Shown here piece by piece: positions 8,227-17,020 of a stretch of DNA of 58,182 nucleotides (position 1 is the stretch's first letter; each line of letters starts with the position of its first letter). Source of the DNA: NIOZ-UU13 sp964653075 (GTDB lineage: Bacteria > Planctomycetota > Phycisphaerae > Sedimentisphaerales > Anaerobacaceae); NCBI GenBank assembly GCA_964653075.1, contig CAZZAX010000016.1, positions 1 through 58,182 on the forward strand, written 5' to 3'. The position numbers and the translations under genes are program-made. The notes under the pieces were generated by a model. That model ran no database searches. It was not told the DNA's origin and saw only the letters and a list, made by a program, of their open reading frames with translations.

Positions 8227-9546
8227 ATGGCACGTGTGAATGAATCAAGCAAAGGTGCCGGTACAACACGGCGGGACTTTTTGAAGGCTTCGAGTGTAGC
8301 GGCTTCGGCGGCTGTTACGGGCGCGCTGGGTATCAGTAACAGCGTATATGCCGGCGGGAGCGGCACCATCCGGGTCGGCATGGTCGGCTGTGGGGGACGA
8401 AACACCGGTGCAGCCGCACAGGCGTTAACAGCGGACTCCGGCGCCAGATTGGTTGCGATGTGTGATATCTTCATGGACCGGGTCAAAGATAAACGCAGGC
8501 TTTTGAAAGAACAGAAAGTTAATCAGGTTATAGTCGATGACGACCACTGTTTTGCCGGCTTCGATGGCTACAAGCACGTGATTGAGTCATCGGATGTGGT
8601 TGTAATTGCCAATGCGGCCAAGTTCCACCCGCTTCATACAATGACCGCAATCAGGGCCGGCAAGCATGTTTTTGTGGAGAAACCTCACGGTATAGACCCG
8701 GCAGGGATTAAGCTCATGCAACGGGCGGCCAAACTGGCAGAACGCAAGGGATTATGCCTGGTTTCAGGTTTACACAGCCGGTATCACACAGGATACGCCG
8801 AAACCGTAAAACGAATCCAGGACGGCGCCATCGGCGATGTAATTGCAATTGAAGAGAACTTCCTGCGTCCACCATACGGTATTATAGAGCGCAAAGAAGG
8901 GCTTTCAGAGCTCCAGTGGCAATGCAGCACTCAATACCATTTTCGCTGGCTCTCCGGAGATGATGTGCCCCAGTCGCTGGTGCATAACCTCGACCGTTCC
9001 AGTTGGGTACTGCACAATCAGGTCCCTGTGAAATGCCACGGTTTGGGCGGACGCTCTTCGATGACCGAGCCTATCTATGGGGATGTGTTCGACCACCATT
9101 CGGTGATTTACGAGTGCGAAAACGGGGTGCGTATATATGCATTCTGCAGGACGACAAACGGGTGTCATAACGATTCTTCGAGTGTTGTGCTGGGCAGCAA
9201 GGGCAAGGCCTCTGTTACGGGCTGTAGAATCTGGGGTGAAACAGACTGGCGCTGGAAGGGAAGAAGTAACCCCTACCAGATAGAGCACGATGTACTATTC
9301 GGGGCGATTCGCTCGGGTAATCCTGTGAATAACGGCGGCTATATGACCCGCAGCACGATGGTAACCGTAATGGGGCAGATTTCGTGCTATACGGGCAAGG
9401 AGGTAACCTGGGAGGAGATAAATAAGTCTGATTTTTATTATCCGCCGCGGCCGGAAGAATGCCACGATGGTATGGAGCCGCCGGTTAAAACCGGCTCCGA
9501 TGGCAGCTATCCTGTGCCGAAACCAGGTTTTACAGAAATGATCTGA
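8227..9546 (+). CDS. Tat-exported Gfo/Idh/MocA family oxidoreductase (paralogue)
   Basis: The protein has about 439 residues. The start is ATG at 8227 because GGAGG sits five bases before it; a TTG at 8203 in the same frame is unlikely. The signal is TTRRDFLKASSVAASAAVTG, with the cleavage region around VYAGG. The Rossmann motif is VGMVGCGGRNTG, and VEKPHG supplies the catalytic lysine (Lys152, the same position as in the neighbouring gene). The HxxxxLDRSSW-like stretch around 250 corresponds to the HQIDECSW stretch of its neighbour. The 180-base gap before it suggests transcription with, or shortly after, the upstream paralogue. Confidence 0.92.
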   Translation: MARVNESSKGAGTTRRDFLKASSVAASAAVTGALGISNSVYAGGSGTIRVGMVGCGGRNTGAAAQALTADSGARLVAMCDIFMDRVKDKRRLLKEQKVNQVIVDDDHCFAGFDGYKHVIESSDVVVIANAAKFHPLHTMTAIRAGKHVFVEKPHGIDPAGIKLMQRAAKLAERKGLCLVSGLHSRYHTGYAETVKRIQDGAIGDVIAIEENFLRPPYGIIERKEGLSELQWQCSTQYHFRWLSGDDVPQSLVHNLDRSSWVLHNQVPVKCHGLGGRSSMTEPIYGDVFDHHSVIYECENGVRIYAFCRTTNGCHNDSSSVVLGSKGKASVTGCRIWGETDWRWKGRSNPYQIEHDVLFGAIRSGNPVNNGGYMTRSTMVTVMGQISCYTGKEVTWEEINKSDFYYPPRPEECHDGMEPPVKTGSDGSYPVPKPGFTEMI

Positions 9547-9680
9547 GGTGAGGTGAAAGGTACTCGCCGCAGGAAAAAAACAAAAATATGGCCTTTGTGT
9601 ATCATAAAAAGCCGTGAAAAACGTCTTTTCTACAAAAGGCCGGTTATATTTGTTCGTGAATAGTTTTGAGGAGACGTAAT

Positions 9681-10691
9681 ATGAGTTTGAGTCGTATATT
9701 GGTGTGTTTTATCGCCGTGGCAGCCTATATAGTCGGTATGATGGCCGCGGACAGCGAAGCTTCGCAAAAAGAGCCCCCGAAGAAATATACAGAGACCGTT
9801 ATAACAAAAAACAATGAGAAAATCTCTTTTGAAATGGTTTTCATTCCCGGCGGCAGTTTTCTAATGGGCAGCCCTGCGGATGAGGCCGGTCGTGAGGACC
9901 ATGAAGGACCTCAGCACAAGGTGCGTCTCGATTGCTTCTACCTTTGCCCGAAAGAGGCCACCATTGAGCTTTTTATGGCCTACTATCGAGAAACAGTCAC
10001 AGCAAAGAGAGACTTTTTTGCCGTGGAGGAAGCAAAAAAGGACGCTGAGCAAAGGAAAAAGGGCGATATTGACGTGATTACCGGGCCTACGCCCGTCTAT
10101 GGAGATATGACGATGGGGTACGAGGAAACTCACCCCGCCATCGGGATAACCTGGCATAACGCCATGATTTTCTGCGAATGGCTTTCGAAAAAAACCGGGA
10201 AGAAATATCGCTTACCAACAGAGGCCGAATGGGAATATGCCTGCCGTGCGGGTAGTAGCAATGCCTTTAGCTTTGGGGACGACCCGAAAAAACTCGCTGA
10301 TTTTGCGTGGTTCGATGAAACAGCCGACAGCGAGACCAACCCGGTGGGCAAGAAAAAACCCAATGCCTGGGGCCTTTACGATATGCCGGGCAATGTTCGT
10401 GAGTGGGTTTATGACTTCTACAGTGCCGCCTCTTACAAAGAAGCCGCCAAAAAGTCCCCGGCGGTAAATCCGAAGGGCCCTAAAACCGGCCAGTTACACG
10501 TAGCCCGTGGGGGGGACTATAGCAGCCCTGCAGATGAGATGCGTTGTGCGGCCAGAACCTTCGAGCAGGATTGGTGGCGTTCCGGCGACCCGCAGATACC
10601 CAAGAGCAAGTGGTGGCTGCCTGAAATGGACTTTATAGGCTTCCGAGTGGCTTGCTCTGTAGAGACGGACAGCCAAAAATCCAAGAAATAA
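9681..10691 (+). CDS. Secreted SUMF1/FGE-fold protein lacking the FGE cysteine pair
   Basis: The protein has 336 residues. ATG at 9681 is preceded by GAGGAG. A signal peptide ends near ADSEAS. The body has the formylglycine-generating-enzyme (SUMF1) fold: MVFIPGGSFLMGSPADEAG, a LPTEAEWEYACRAG block, DMPGNVREWVYDF, and the terminal ARGGDYSS ... GFRVACS. Genuine formylglycine-generating enzymes have two cysteines between the RGG and AAR segments. Here that stretch reads GGDYSSPADEMRCAAR and lacks the pair. It is therefore more likely a binding or structural member of the fold than the activator of the two sulfatases in this window. It follows the two Gfo/Idh genes and may belong to their operon. 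Confidence 0.85.
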   Translation: MSLSRILVCFIAVAAYIVGMMAADSEASQKEPPKKYTETVITKNNEKISFEMVFIPGGSFLMGSPADEAGREDHEGPQHKVRLDCFYLCPKEATIELFMAYYRETVTAKRDFFAVEEAKKDAEQRKKGDIDVITGPTPVYGDMTMGYEETHPAIGITWHNAMIFCEWLSKKTGKKYRLPTEAEWEYACRAGSSNAFSFGDDPKKLADFAWFDETADSETNPVGKKKPNAWGLYDMPGNVREWVYDFYSAASYKEAAKKSPAVNPKGPKTGQLHVARGGDYSSPADEMRCAARTFEQDWWRSGDPQIPKSKWWLPEMDFIGFRVACSVETDSQKSKK

Positions 10692-10742
10692 GTCCGATGA
10701 TGGTGTTTCTCAGTTTGAAACTTCCTTCGAGCCGCATTTTTA

Positions 10743-10771
10743 TTGATTTTCACCACAAAATAGTCTATAAT
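10743..10771 (+). promoter_or_regulatory. Putative sigma-70 promoter for the dockerin-like gene
   Basis: TTGATT (10743-10748), a 17-base spacer and a perfect TATAAT (10766-10771) lie about 107 bases upstream of the start at 10878. Confidence 0.5.
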
Positions 10772-10877
10772 CTGCCCAGTTTTCAGTGCGTGGAAAGTAA
10801 ATGTCAATGGAAGGACCCCGGTTGTTCTTTTGAATATTGTTTTTTCGAAGGGCCATCGAGGCTGACGATTTTTCAGC

Positions 10878-11579
10878 ATGTCCAGTATGAAAAGCATGTT
10901 TTACTTTCTGATACTTTTCTGTATGGCTTCGGCGGCTTCAGCGGAGCTTTCGACAAGAGTATGCCTTGCCGACGGTAATACACCCCTCGAATTAGCCGAT
11001 CCTAATGTCCCTTTCGTATATCGTGACATTATGGTCGGAACAAAACTCACAATTATCGTCGATTCGAACGCTCACGGTGAGTGGGGCAGTGACCTGGCTA
11101 TCGAAGGAGAATATATGGATTACGGGCTCCTGTCAGCGAGAGATTACAATGATATCACCATTGGCTGGGAAGGCTCTCGCTTCGAAGCAGCGGGTATTCG
11201 GGCCCGTGTATTGGAGTGGGCAGAACCAGGCATTCAGGGATTGATTTTCATGGGCGATCCTAATGCAGTGCCGGGTGACTGGTTCATTGTTGACTATACA
11301 GCCACAAGCGCAGGCGTCTGCGAAGTGGGATTCTATGACCGCAGCGTAAGCTGGGACTACCCTGTTTATTATCATGTATTTTCACATGTCGCTACACGCG
11401 ACTTCAATAATGACGCCGGAGTTGATTTTGCCGATTTCGCAGTTCTTGCATCACACTGGCAGGAAACAGGCTGCAGTGACCCGAACCAGTGCGAAGGGAC
11501 CGACCTCGACGCCGATGGTAATGTTGACATTAGTGATTTAGCACTATTCGCCCACTATTGGCTCGAAAAGACCGAATGA
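10878..11579 (+). CDS. Secreted protein with cohesin-like domain and C-terminal dockerin-type repeats
   Basis: The protein has 233 residues. A signal peptide (MKSMFYFLILFCMASAASA) precedes a beta-rich domain of about 145 residues that resembles cohesin-like modules. The C-terminal 60 residues hold two EF-hand-like dockerin repeats: RDFNNDAGVDFADFAVLASHW and TDLDADGNVDISDLALFAHYW. Such calcium-binding duplicated repeats are common on planctomycete secreted proteins, where they may anchor or pair proteins. There are two possible ATG starts (10878 and 10887); neither has a close Shine-Dalgarno. It sits alone between a promoter-like sequence and the C39 gene. Confidence 0.8.
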   Translation: MSSMKSMFYFLILFCMASAASAELSTRVCLADGNTPLELADPNVPFVYRDIMVGTKLTIIVDSNAHGEWGSDLAIEGEYMDYGLLSARDYNDITIGWEGSRFEAAGIRARVLEWAEPGIQGLIFMGDPNAVPGDWFIVDYTATSAGVCEVGFYDRSVSWDYPVYYHVFSHVATRDFNNDAGVDFADFAVLASHWQETGCSDPNQCEGTDLDADGNVDISDLALFAHYWLEKTE

Positions 11580-11727
11580 CAGCGGTGACACGGCTGCCTG
11601 CCGCCGGCCTTCATGTCCTAAAAATTGCATTCTTTGTTAATTAGCAGAAAAATTCTATTTGCAGATAGTGTCTTTTTAAGAGCTATATGTGCAATTTTGT
11701 CCCAAAAATATCACTTCCCAAGTAAGT

Positions 11728-11786
11728 TTTTCAGAACCTATCAAAAAAAACAATCAATATTTCCTGTTTCAGAACCGCCTTATACT
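11728..11786 (+). promoter_or_regulatory. Direct repeat TTTCAGAACC upstream of the C39 gene
   Basis: The 311-base gap 11580-11890 holds no gene. TTTCAGAACC occurs at 11729-11738 and 11767-11776 (38-base step), followed by TATACT at 11781-11786. The GAACC core resembles the -35 element of many ECF-sigma promoters, so this is a candidate control site for the C39 gene, possibly used by the ECF factor encoded at 15978-16511. No clear matching -10 element could be fixed. Confidence 0.3.
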
Positions 11787-11890
11787 ATGAAAGGACAAAC
11801 CCGGGTAAGTTAAGTTTAGTTCTAAAAACATTTTAATTGTTAAGTCACACTATTTATTAGTCGAAACATTCGTGAGTGAAGGAGGTAATC

Positions 11891-13693
11891 ATGAACACGA
11901 AACATGTAGTATCCGCGCTTTTGCTGTCACTATCTATCGGTTGTATTGCTTTTGCAGACAGACAATTAGACAGAGGTGAGATTTTGCAAATCTTCGAGAA
12001 ACTAACAAGCCAGCCGAGAAATACCTGGATATCCGCCGGTACAATCGATGCAGCGCACGAAGAATACAGGGCGCCGAAAATAAGTGACATAGCCGAGGTT
12101 AATCGTCAAATCGCCGAACAAATTAAAGAATATCAAAACAACCCGAACAAACGTGAATTAACGCAGGAATTACAAAAGATGAGGCTCGATGCCATTCCAT
12201 TCAATGTTCGCTACAAGCAGTCGAACAACTATACAATGAATTCGAATGTGGTCGTAAGGTATGACGGGGAAAGGTTTTACTGGGAAATCAACGTAGGCTC
12301 ACGTACAGACTCGGTAAGGCCGGACGCAAGCCTGGCGGGCAATTTCATGACCGATGATTTTAATTTAGCCTGGAACACCCGACGTATATTCGCCTGGGAC
12401 GGCCAACAGTACACAATGTATTTTTTACCCGGCAATCAAGCAGTCACTGACACGACAGGCTCAACTCCACATACCGTCAAAGGGCCGTTAACCGCCGGTG
12501 TCATTCCCTGGGGATTTGGCTACTGCACATACGGGAACCTTTCCGCCGCCGAGACTTATGCTGAAGAGAGAGACATCAACGGCCAGACCCAGATACATAT
12601 GACAATTAACAATACAGACGGCTCGGAAATGGTCTTTGTAATGGACCCGGAACAGGATTATGCAGTTACTTCCTCTTCGATAGACGATATCGATACCGTC
12701 ACTTCCACACAATACGGCAACTACCAGATGGTCTCAGGTAAATGGGTGCCTTCCAATATTTCTATAGAGAAACACGATGGCCGGAACAATAAACTACTGG
12801 CTTATGACATCTGGAACTTTACCAGTATTAGCGGCCAAACTCCCGCACCGGGGAGTTTCAGCGTCGATTACAAGGCCGATGCATTGATAGAGTATCGTTC
12901 ATATCTGACCAGTAAACCTGCGATGTACAGCTACTCATACGCCGTCGATACGGAGATGCTTTTACTCGAGAGACTGGCTTACGCGGCATCCGAAGGCATA
13001 CAGCCGCAAAACTGCTCAACGGCGGCATTAAAATATACAATTATGCAGTCAGGCAAGGCCGTTACCGACCGGCAGCTTGCACAATTAGTAAGCAGGCAGG
13101 ACAAGACTACAAGCCTTTATGCAATGAAGCAATTCGTACAGCGTATAGGACTCTATTGTCGCGCCGTTCAGCTCGATATCAAAATGCTTAAAAAGCTGGA
13201 CGGCTGTGAGGTAATCCTGCATATTCCGGGAAAGAACCATTTCATCGTTCTCGGGGACATTGACGACAGGCATGTCAGCAGTATAGATTTAACAAATAAT
13301 AAGTTTTACTATCGCACGGACGTCGCCTTTTTCGGCATGGACTGGACAGAGGGGACCGCTCTTTTGATTTCCAACCGGCCAATCAAAATACAAGGCGGCT
13401 TTACTGAGATTGCCGATAGCCAGCTTCAAAATATCATCGGCGGCGCAGGTTATTCATGTACTAACCTTTACCAGGAATACGATGTTGTCTATTGCAGTGA
13501 AGTCGGCGGAGAGTGCGGCAGCGACTACGAGCTATACTGGGAACGGTGGGGATGCGAATCCGCCGAGAGCGGAAGCTGCACCAACTACCAAATGATCAGA
13601 TACGCAGACGCCCCGTGTTTTAATGACCCTTATAATCCCTGGTCCTGTGACGTAGGCTCATTCAGTTCCCATGATATGAGGGCATGTGATTAA
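11891..13693 (+). CDS. Secreted C39-peptidase-like protein ending in a double-glycine leader motif and cysteine-rich tail
   Basis: The protein has 600 residues. ATG at 11891 follows GGAGG. A Sec signal (about 1-22, ending AFA) leads to a beta-rich domain (about 45-330) reminiscent of outer-membrane lipoprotein-sorting folds. A papain-like C39 domain follows (about 360-505): Cys375 in QNCSTAAL, His450 in NHFIVLGD, and Asp466 sixteen residues after the His, the usual C39 spacing. The expected Gln at Cys-6 is absent (Gln371 and Gln373 are nearby). Next comes EIADSQLQNIIGG (about 506-518), which matches bacteriocin-type leaders: Ile at -12, Leu at -7, Ile at -4, Gly-Gly at -2/-1. The last 82 residues contain eight cysteines. 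The layout suggests a protease carrying its own substrate. There is no ABC transporter. A terminator follows. Confidence 0.85.
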   Translation: MNTKHVVSALLLSLSIGCIAFADRQLDRGEILQIFEKLTSQPRNTWISAGTIDAAHEEYRAPKISDIAEVNRQIAEQIKEYQNNPNKRELTQELQKMRLDAIPFNVRYKQSNNYTMNSNVVVRYDGERFYWEINVGSRTDSVRPDASLAGNFMTDDFNLAWNTRRIFAWDGQQYTMYFLPGNQAVTDTTGSTPHTVKGPLTAGVIPWGFGYCTYGNLSAAETYAEERDINGQTQIHMTINNTDGSEMVFVMDPEQDYAVTSSSIDDIDTVTSTQYGNYQMVSGKWVPSNISIEKHDGRNNKLLAYDIWNFTSISGQTPAPGSFSVDYKADALIEYRSYLTSKPAMYSYSYAVDTEMLLLERLAYAASEGIQPQNCSTAALKYTIMQSGKAVTDRQLAQLVSRQDKTTSLYAMKQFVQRIGLYCRAVQLDIKMLKKLDGCEVILHIPGKNHFIVLGDIDDRHVSSIDLTNNKFYYRTDVAFFGMDWTEGTALLISNRPIKIQGGFTEIADSQLQNIIGGAGYSCTNLYQEYDVVYCSEVGGECGSDYELYWERWGCESAESGSCTNYQMIRYADAPCFNDPYNPWSCDVGSFSSHDMRACD

Positions 13694-13719
13694 CTGTTTT
13701 GCTACAAGCATCAAATAAA

Positions 13720-13751
13720 GCAGGTGGGATGTATTACCATCTGCTTTTTTT
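13720..13751 (+). terminator. Rho-independent terminator after the C39 gene
   Basis: GCAGGTGG (13720-13727) pairs with CCATCTGC (13737-13744), an eight-base stem with one G-U, followed by seven T residues (13745-13751). It separates the C39 gene from the pilin-like gene. Confidence 0.8.
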
Positions 13752-13765
13752 ATTGGCAGTCTATG

Positions 13766-13794
13766 TTGACTTTTCGCAAGAGCAGCCGTATAAT
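13766..13794 (+). promoter_or_regulatory. Strong sigma-70-like promoter abutting the pilin-like gene
   Basis: TTGACT (13766-13771), a 17-base spacer and a perfect TATAAT (13789-13794) lie immediately before the ATG at 13803. Transcription would begin at about 13801-13803, so the mRNA would be essentially leaderless. Confidence 0.6.
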
Positions 13795-13802
13795 AAAAGG
13801 TC

Positions 13803-14612
13803 ATGAAACGCGAGGGCTTCACACTTATCGAGCTGCTTGTGGTTATTGCGGTAATTGCCTTGATGACAGCAATATTATTACCTTCATTACGAATCTCGAA
13901 ACTGCAAGCTGAAGCTGTTCTGTGCAAATCTAATGTCAGGCAACTGGTCTTAAGTTTGACTATGTATGAAGACGACAACTGCACTTTCCCGCATGCCCTT
14001 GATGACACTCTTCTGAAACCACCTCCCGGCGGCTTTCCCGGGGATCTTCAATATGACAGACTGGGATGGTGGTGGTTTAACCGCATCATCGATTATTCAG
14101 GAAAAAACTCCGACAAAGATTCAGTTATCCGGTGTCCCTCCAAAGAGATAAATGATATAAGGCTTAAAAAAAACGTACTGTGTGGAAATTACGGTGTGAA
14201 CCTGTCTATATGTAAGAGCACGAGGGGCAGAAAAAGCCAGGCCGAATTTATCGGGGCGCCTTTGTCCGGCAGTGATATACCCCATCCCAGTCAAACTTTG
14301 CTGATAATCGACAGCGGCTACAGCATGATAAGCTGGCGGCACGTTGCAGATGTTCCCCCCGAACCTTTTGGTAATTCTATCGAAGATGCAGCTTACGTGC
14401 CCGGCCTAAAGATTAACAAAGACAAAAAATTATGGCCCGGGATGGAATGGGACGCTATAACCGGGCGCCATCCGAACAGAAGTGTCAATATCGGATTTGC
14501 TGATGTACACGTGGGCCGCACAAAAGGCGATGATTTACTTGTTGAAAAAACCGGGACCGGCTACAAAAATCATCACCCACTCTGGCGGCCAATTAAAAAC
14601 AACAACGACTAA
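13803..14612 (+). CDS. Type II secretion/pilin-like protein with prepilin N-terminus
   Basis: This 269-residue protein begins with a class III prepilin signal. MKREG precedes the cleavage site, then FTLIELLVVIAVIALMTAIL forms the hydrophobic pilin helix with Glu at mature position +5. A globular domain follows and ends in the planctomycete-type signature GRHPNRSVNIGFADVHVG, close to the H-x9-DG motif. Such proteins are processed by a prepilin peptidase and assemble into pseudopili or stay membrane-anchored. No peptidase or secretion ATPase is in the window. It lies 110 bases after the C39 gene, and its stop overlaps by four bases the stop of the convergent anti-sigma gene. A role in exporting or displaying the C39 product is conjecture. 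Confidence 0.88.
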   Translation: MKREGFTLIELLVVIAVIALMTAILLPSLRISKLQAEAVLCKSNVRQLVLSLTMYEDDNCTFPHALDDTLLKPPPGGFPGDLQYDRLGWWWFNRIIDYSGKNSDKDSVIRCPSKEINDIRLKKNVLCGNYGVNLSICKSTRGRKSQAEFIGAPLSGSDIPHPSQTLLIIDSGYSMISWRHVADVPPEPFGNSIEDAAYVPGLKINKDKKLWPGMEWDAITGRHPNRSVNIGFADVHVGRTKGDDLLVEKTGTGYKNHHPLWRPIKNNND

Positions 14613-15967
14613 AATCCCGCGTCTTTAATAACTGCCTGTATTTCACTCTCATCCAAATATTCAACGTTAATTACTGTTTCCAACACGAACTCAGCATCAT
14701 CTGTAAATTTCTTATACCACTCGACTCTTTGAGGCAAGCTCGTCCTTGTGTCTGCAAAAACTCGCCATTTCATAAATACGGTTGAACTGTAAGTTGTCTC
14801 GTTCCATTTCAATTCGTATATCTCAATCCCTTCAGCGACTTCTATGGTTTCGCCATCTACGCGATGCAATTGAGCGCCGGGGGGAATTTGGGAAATTTCA
14901 TTAAATGGCATTAAACCCAAAGAGCCGCTTATTTTCTGTTCGATACCGGGAACGTCATCTTCAGCCAACTGGCTCGTTTCAATTTTGCCGGTCCCGGAGT
15001 CCTTGCTTTTTATCAGGCGATTAGGAACATCCCACAAAACGAAACCTTGCTCAGTTTTCGACATTGAAACATTCAGCGTTCGTGAGACCCATTTCTCTTC
15101 AGTAATTTTTGTTAAAAGCCCTGTCTTACCGGGCACCGATTTCAATATATGAACATTCTTAACTATCTCAAGGGCCCTGTAAATCTGCTCTATAGTAACC
15201 GCTTTGGCAGAGGAGGTATTGAGCAGCAGTGTAAAGCCAATTAATAAGACAGCCGCTGCTGCGACGATCTTGAGAAAAGGTTTCAGATTCATTGCCGAGA
15301 CTTTTTCTTTCAGGGCGGCAAAATCGATAGTTGAAACCGGTTTTTTAACCTTATCTTCACGACGTGCTATTTCCACACTTACAGGAAAACCGGCATAAAG
15401 GCCACCTGATTTGCCGGTGTCACGGGCCTTGGCGGATTCATCTACGTGGTATATTGTAACAACCTCAGAATCGGCCCGTTCGGCCATAGCAGAAACTGCC
15501 GGCATTTCGGAAAATTCCGCGGTGTCCGGGGAAGGCCCTTTCGCCAAGAACCGGCTTAAGCCGTATAATTGTGTACTGTTAAGATTCAGCATTTGGATTG
15601 CTTTTAAATCTTCGACGCACTTCCGGCAATTGTCCAGATGAACTGTTATCGGCGTCGGTATTCTAATCTCCAAAGCCGGGTCCAACAAGGCGGGAAGAAA
15701 GGGTCTGACTGTTTCGCAGGTTACATGCCTGTCAATATATGCGAAATGAAGCTGAAGCATGGTAGTGACAGCGGAACGGTCTTGTTTCTGCCCTGATCCT
15801 TTTTGCGATAACCCAACTTTAAGCTGGTTTATCTGCTTTTGGCAGTGCCGGCATTGCTCTATGTGGATAATGACAGGCTGCGGGACGGGTCCACAGCTTT
15901 CGTCACATAGATGGTCATAATAATACAGCTTAGCCTCTTCACATAATTTATGGTTTTGATTAATCAC
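14609..15967 (-). CDS. Membrane anti-sigma factor with two zinc-binding (ZAS-like) motifs
   Basis: The protein has 452 residues. Two tandem anti-sigma zinc motifs are visible: Cys9 with HIEQCRHC (His35, Cys39, Cys42), and Cys84 with HLDNCRKC (His110, Cys114, Cys117). Both have 26 residues between Cys and His. A linker leads to one transmembrane helix (about 231-250, FLKIVAAAAVLLIGFTLLL) and a periplasmic domain of about 200 residues. The sigma-factor gene ends ten bases upstream on the same strand, so the pair is a standard ECF/anti-sigma unit. Two zinc motifs in one protein are unusual; one may be degenerate. The periplasmic domain presumably senses an envelope signal. Confidence 0.85.
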   Translation of the reverse strand: MINQNHKLCEEAKLYYYDHLCDESCGPVPQPVIIHIEQCRHCQKQINQLKVGLSQKGSGQKQDRSAVTTMLQLHFAYIDRHVTCETVRPFLPALLDPALEIRIPTPITVHLDNCRKCVEDLKAIQMLNLNSTQLYGLSRFLAKGPSPDTAEFSEMPAVSAMAERADSEVVTIYHVDESAKARDTGKSGGLYAGFPVSVEIARREDKVKKPVSTIDFAALKEKVSAMNLKPFLKIVAAAAVLLIGFTLLLNTSSAKAVTIEQIYRALEIVKNVHILKSVPGKTGLLTKITEEKWVSRTLNVSMSKTEQGFVLWDVPNRLIKSKDSGTGKIETSQLAEDDVPGIEQKISGSLGLMPFNEISQIPPGAQLHRVDGETIEVAEGIEIYELKWNETTYSSTVFMKWRVFADTRTSLPQRVEWYKKFTDDAEFVLETVINVEYLDESEIQAVIKDAGF

Positions 15968-15977
15968 TGTCGTTACC

Positions 15978-16511
15978 TCACTTTAATTTAAAAGATTTAC
16001 GTATTCTTCTGAGCCCAGTACTTATATACCTGCTTACAGACGTAGTCTTTACACCCATTTCCTCAGCTACTTCCTGTATGGTATGGTTAGCCCCATACCG
16101 CAGAGCGATCGCCTGAGATTGGCTGCTCGTCAATCGCCCCTTAAGAAGGTCGAACATTTTATTCATCTGCTCGTCCTTAATTAAGGCGTTTTCGGGCCTG
16201 TATTTGTTGATAGAAAAATTACGTATTTCTTTATATTTTTTTATTTGTTCTTTGTATCTTTCCGCCTGGCGCTGAGTATCGACAATATCATTGCTTATAG
16301 CTCTATAGAGATAGCTTTTTATATTTCTGACATCGTGAGGTATGGGTGTAGCAACAAGAGAAAGAAAAAGGTCCTGAAATATATCATCCACGCGGGATTT
16401 ATTCTTAACCTGGGAACATATAATCATATAAATAAAATCACTATATTCAGCAACAATCTCTGCTGCAGTACCTACATTTTTTTGGCAATTGCTTGTTTCT
16501 GACAACGCCAT
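15978..16511 (-). CDS. ECF-type RNA polymerase sigma factor
   Basis: The protein has 177 residues. Region 2 spans about 18-95 (DFIYMIICSQVKNKSRVDDIFQDLF, then IKSYLYRAISNDIVDTQR). Region 4 spans about 120-172, with LTSSQSQAIALRYGANHTIQEV and a recognition helix VKTTSVSRYISTGLRRIR. AAAGGAG lies about ten bases before the ATG. The next gene encodes its likely membrane anti-sigma. Nearby targets could include the C39 and pilin-like genes, but no shared ECF promoter motif could be proven by eye. Confidence 0.92.
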   Translation of the reverse strand: MALSETSNCQKNVGTAAEIVAEYSDFIYMIICSQVKNKSRVDDIFQDLFLSLVATPIPHDVRNIKSYLYRAISNDIVDTQRQAERYKEQIKKYKEIRNFSINKYRPENALIKDEQMNKMFDLLKGRLTSSQSQAIALRYGANHTIQEVAEEMGVKTTSVSRYISTGLRRIRKSFKLK

Positions 16512-16909
16512 TAGGGTTTTGCTCCTTTGAAAAAAAGGTCTCCAAAACCACGAAAAAGGATTATCACAGTTATATAGTAACTAACATTCAGCCGCTTTAT
16601 TTCGCTATTCATATAATTATACCAAGAAAAGCCCGATTATAGCAAATAATCTCAAAAAGTACCAAATCCGTCTATAGTTAACTGTAAATATGACCGCCAA
16701 CGTTCCGTGGAACTGCTCGAAATCGGCCAGAAAACCGACGTTTACCCGTTTTTTGTTATGGTCCTGTATATTTTCATAACAATAGTTTGCATAAGTATTT
16801 ATACGTATATAAAGAGTGCAAATCTCGAAAAAAGGCAATTTTTGAATATATTCAGCCCAGAACAAATACGAATTCGAAAAAAATTGCAAGAAAGGTCTTG
16901 CCCATCCAA

Positions 16910-16948
16910 AAAAGAGCAGGACGATTCCACAGAACCGCCTGCTCTTTT
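16910..16948 (-). terminator. Terminator for the beta-propeller gene, within a gene-free gap
   Basis: AAAAGAGCAGG (16910-16920) pairs perfectly over 11 bases with CCTGCTCTTTT (16938-16948). Read on the minus strand the stem is followed by TTTTTT, so it terminates the minus-strand gene ending at 17021. The remainder of 16512-17020 is AT-rich and I see no gene in it. Confidence 0.75.
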
Positions 16949-17020
16949 GGCCGTTCAATCAAAACAGACCTCTATTCTATTGCGGTTGTCAATGGTCCGG
17001 AGACAATCATTACAAAATAA

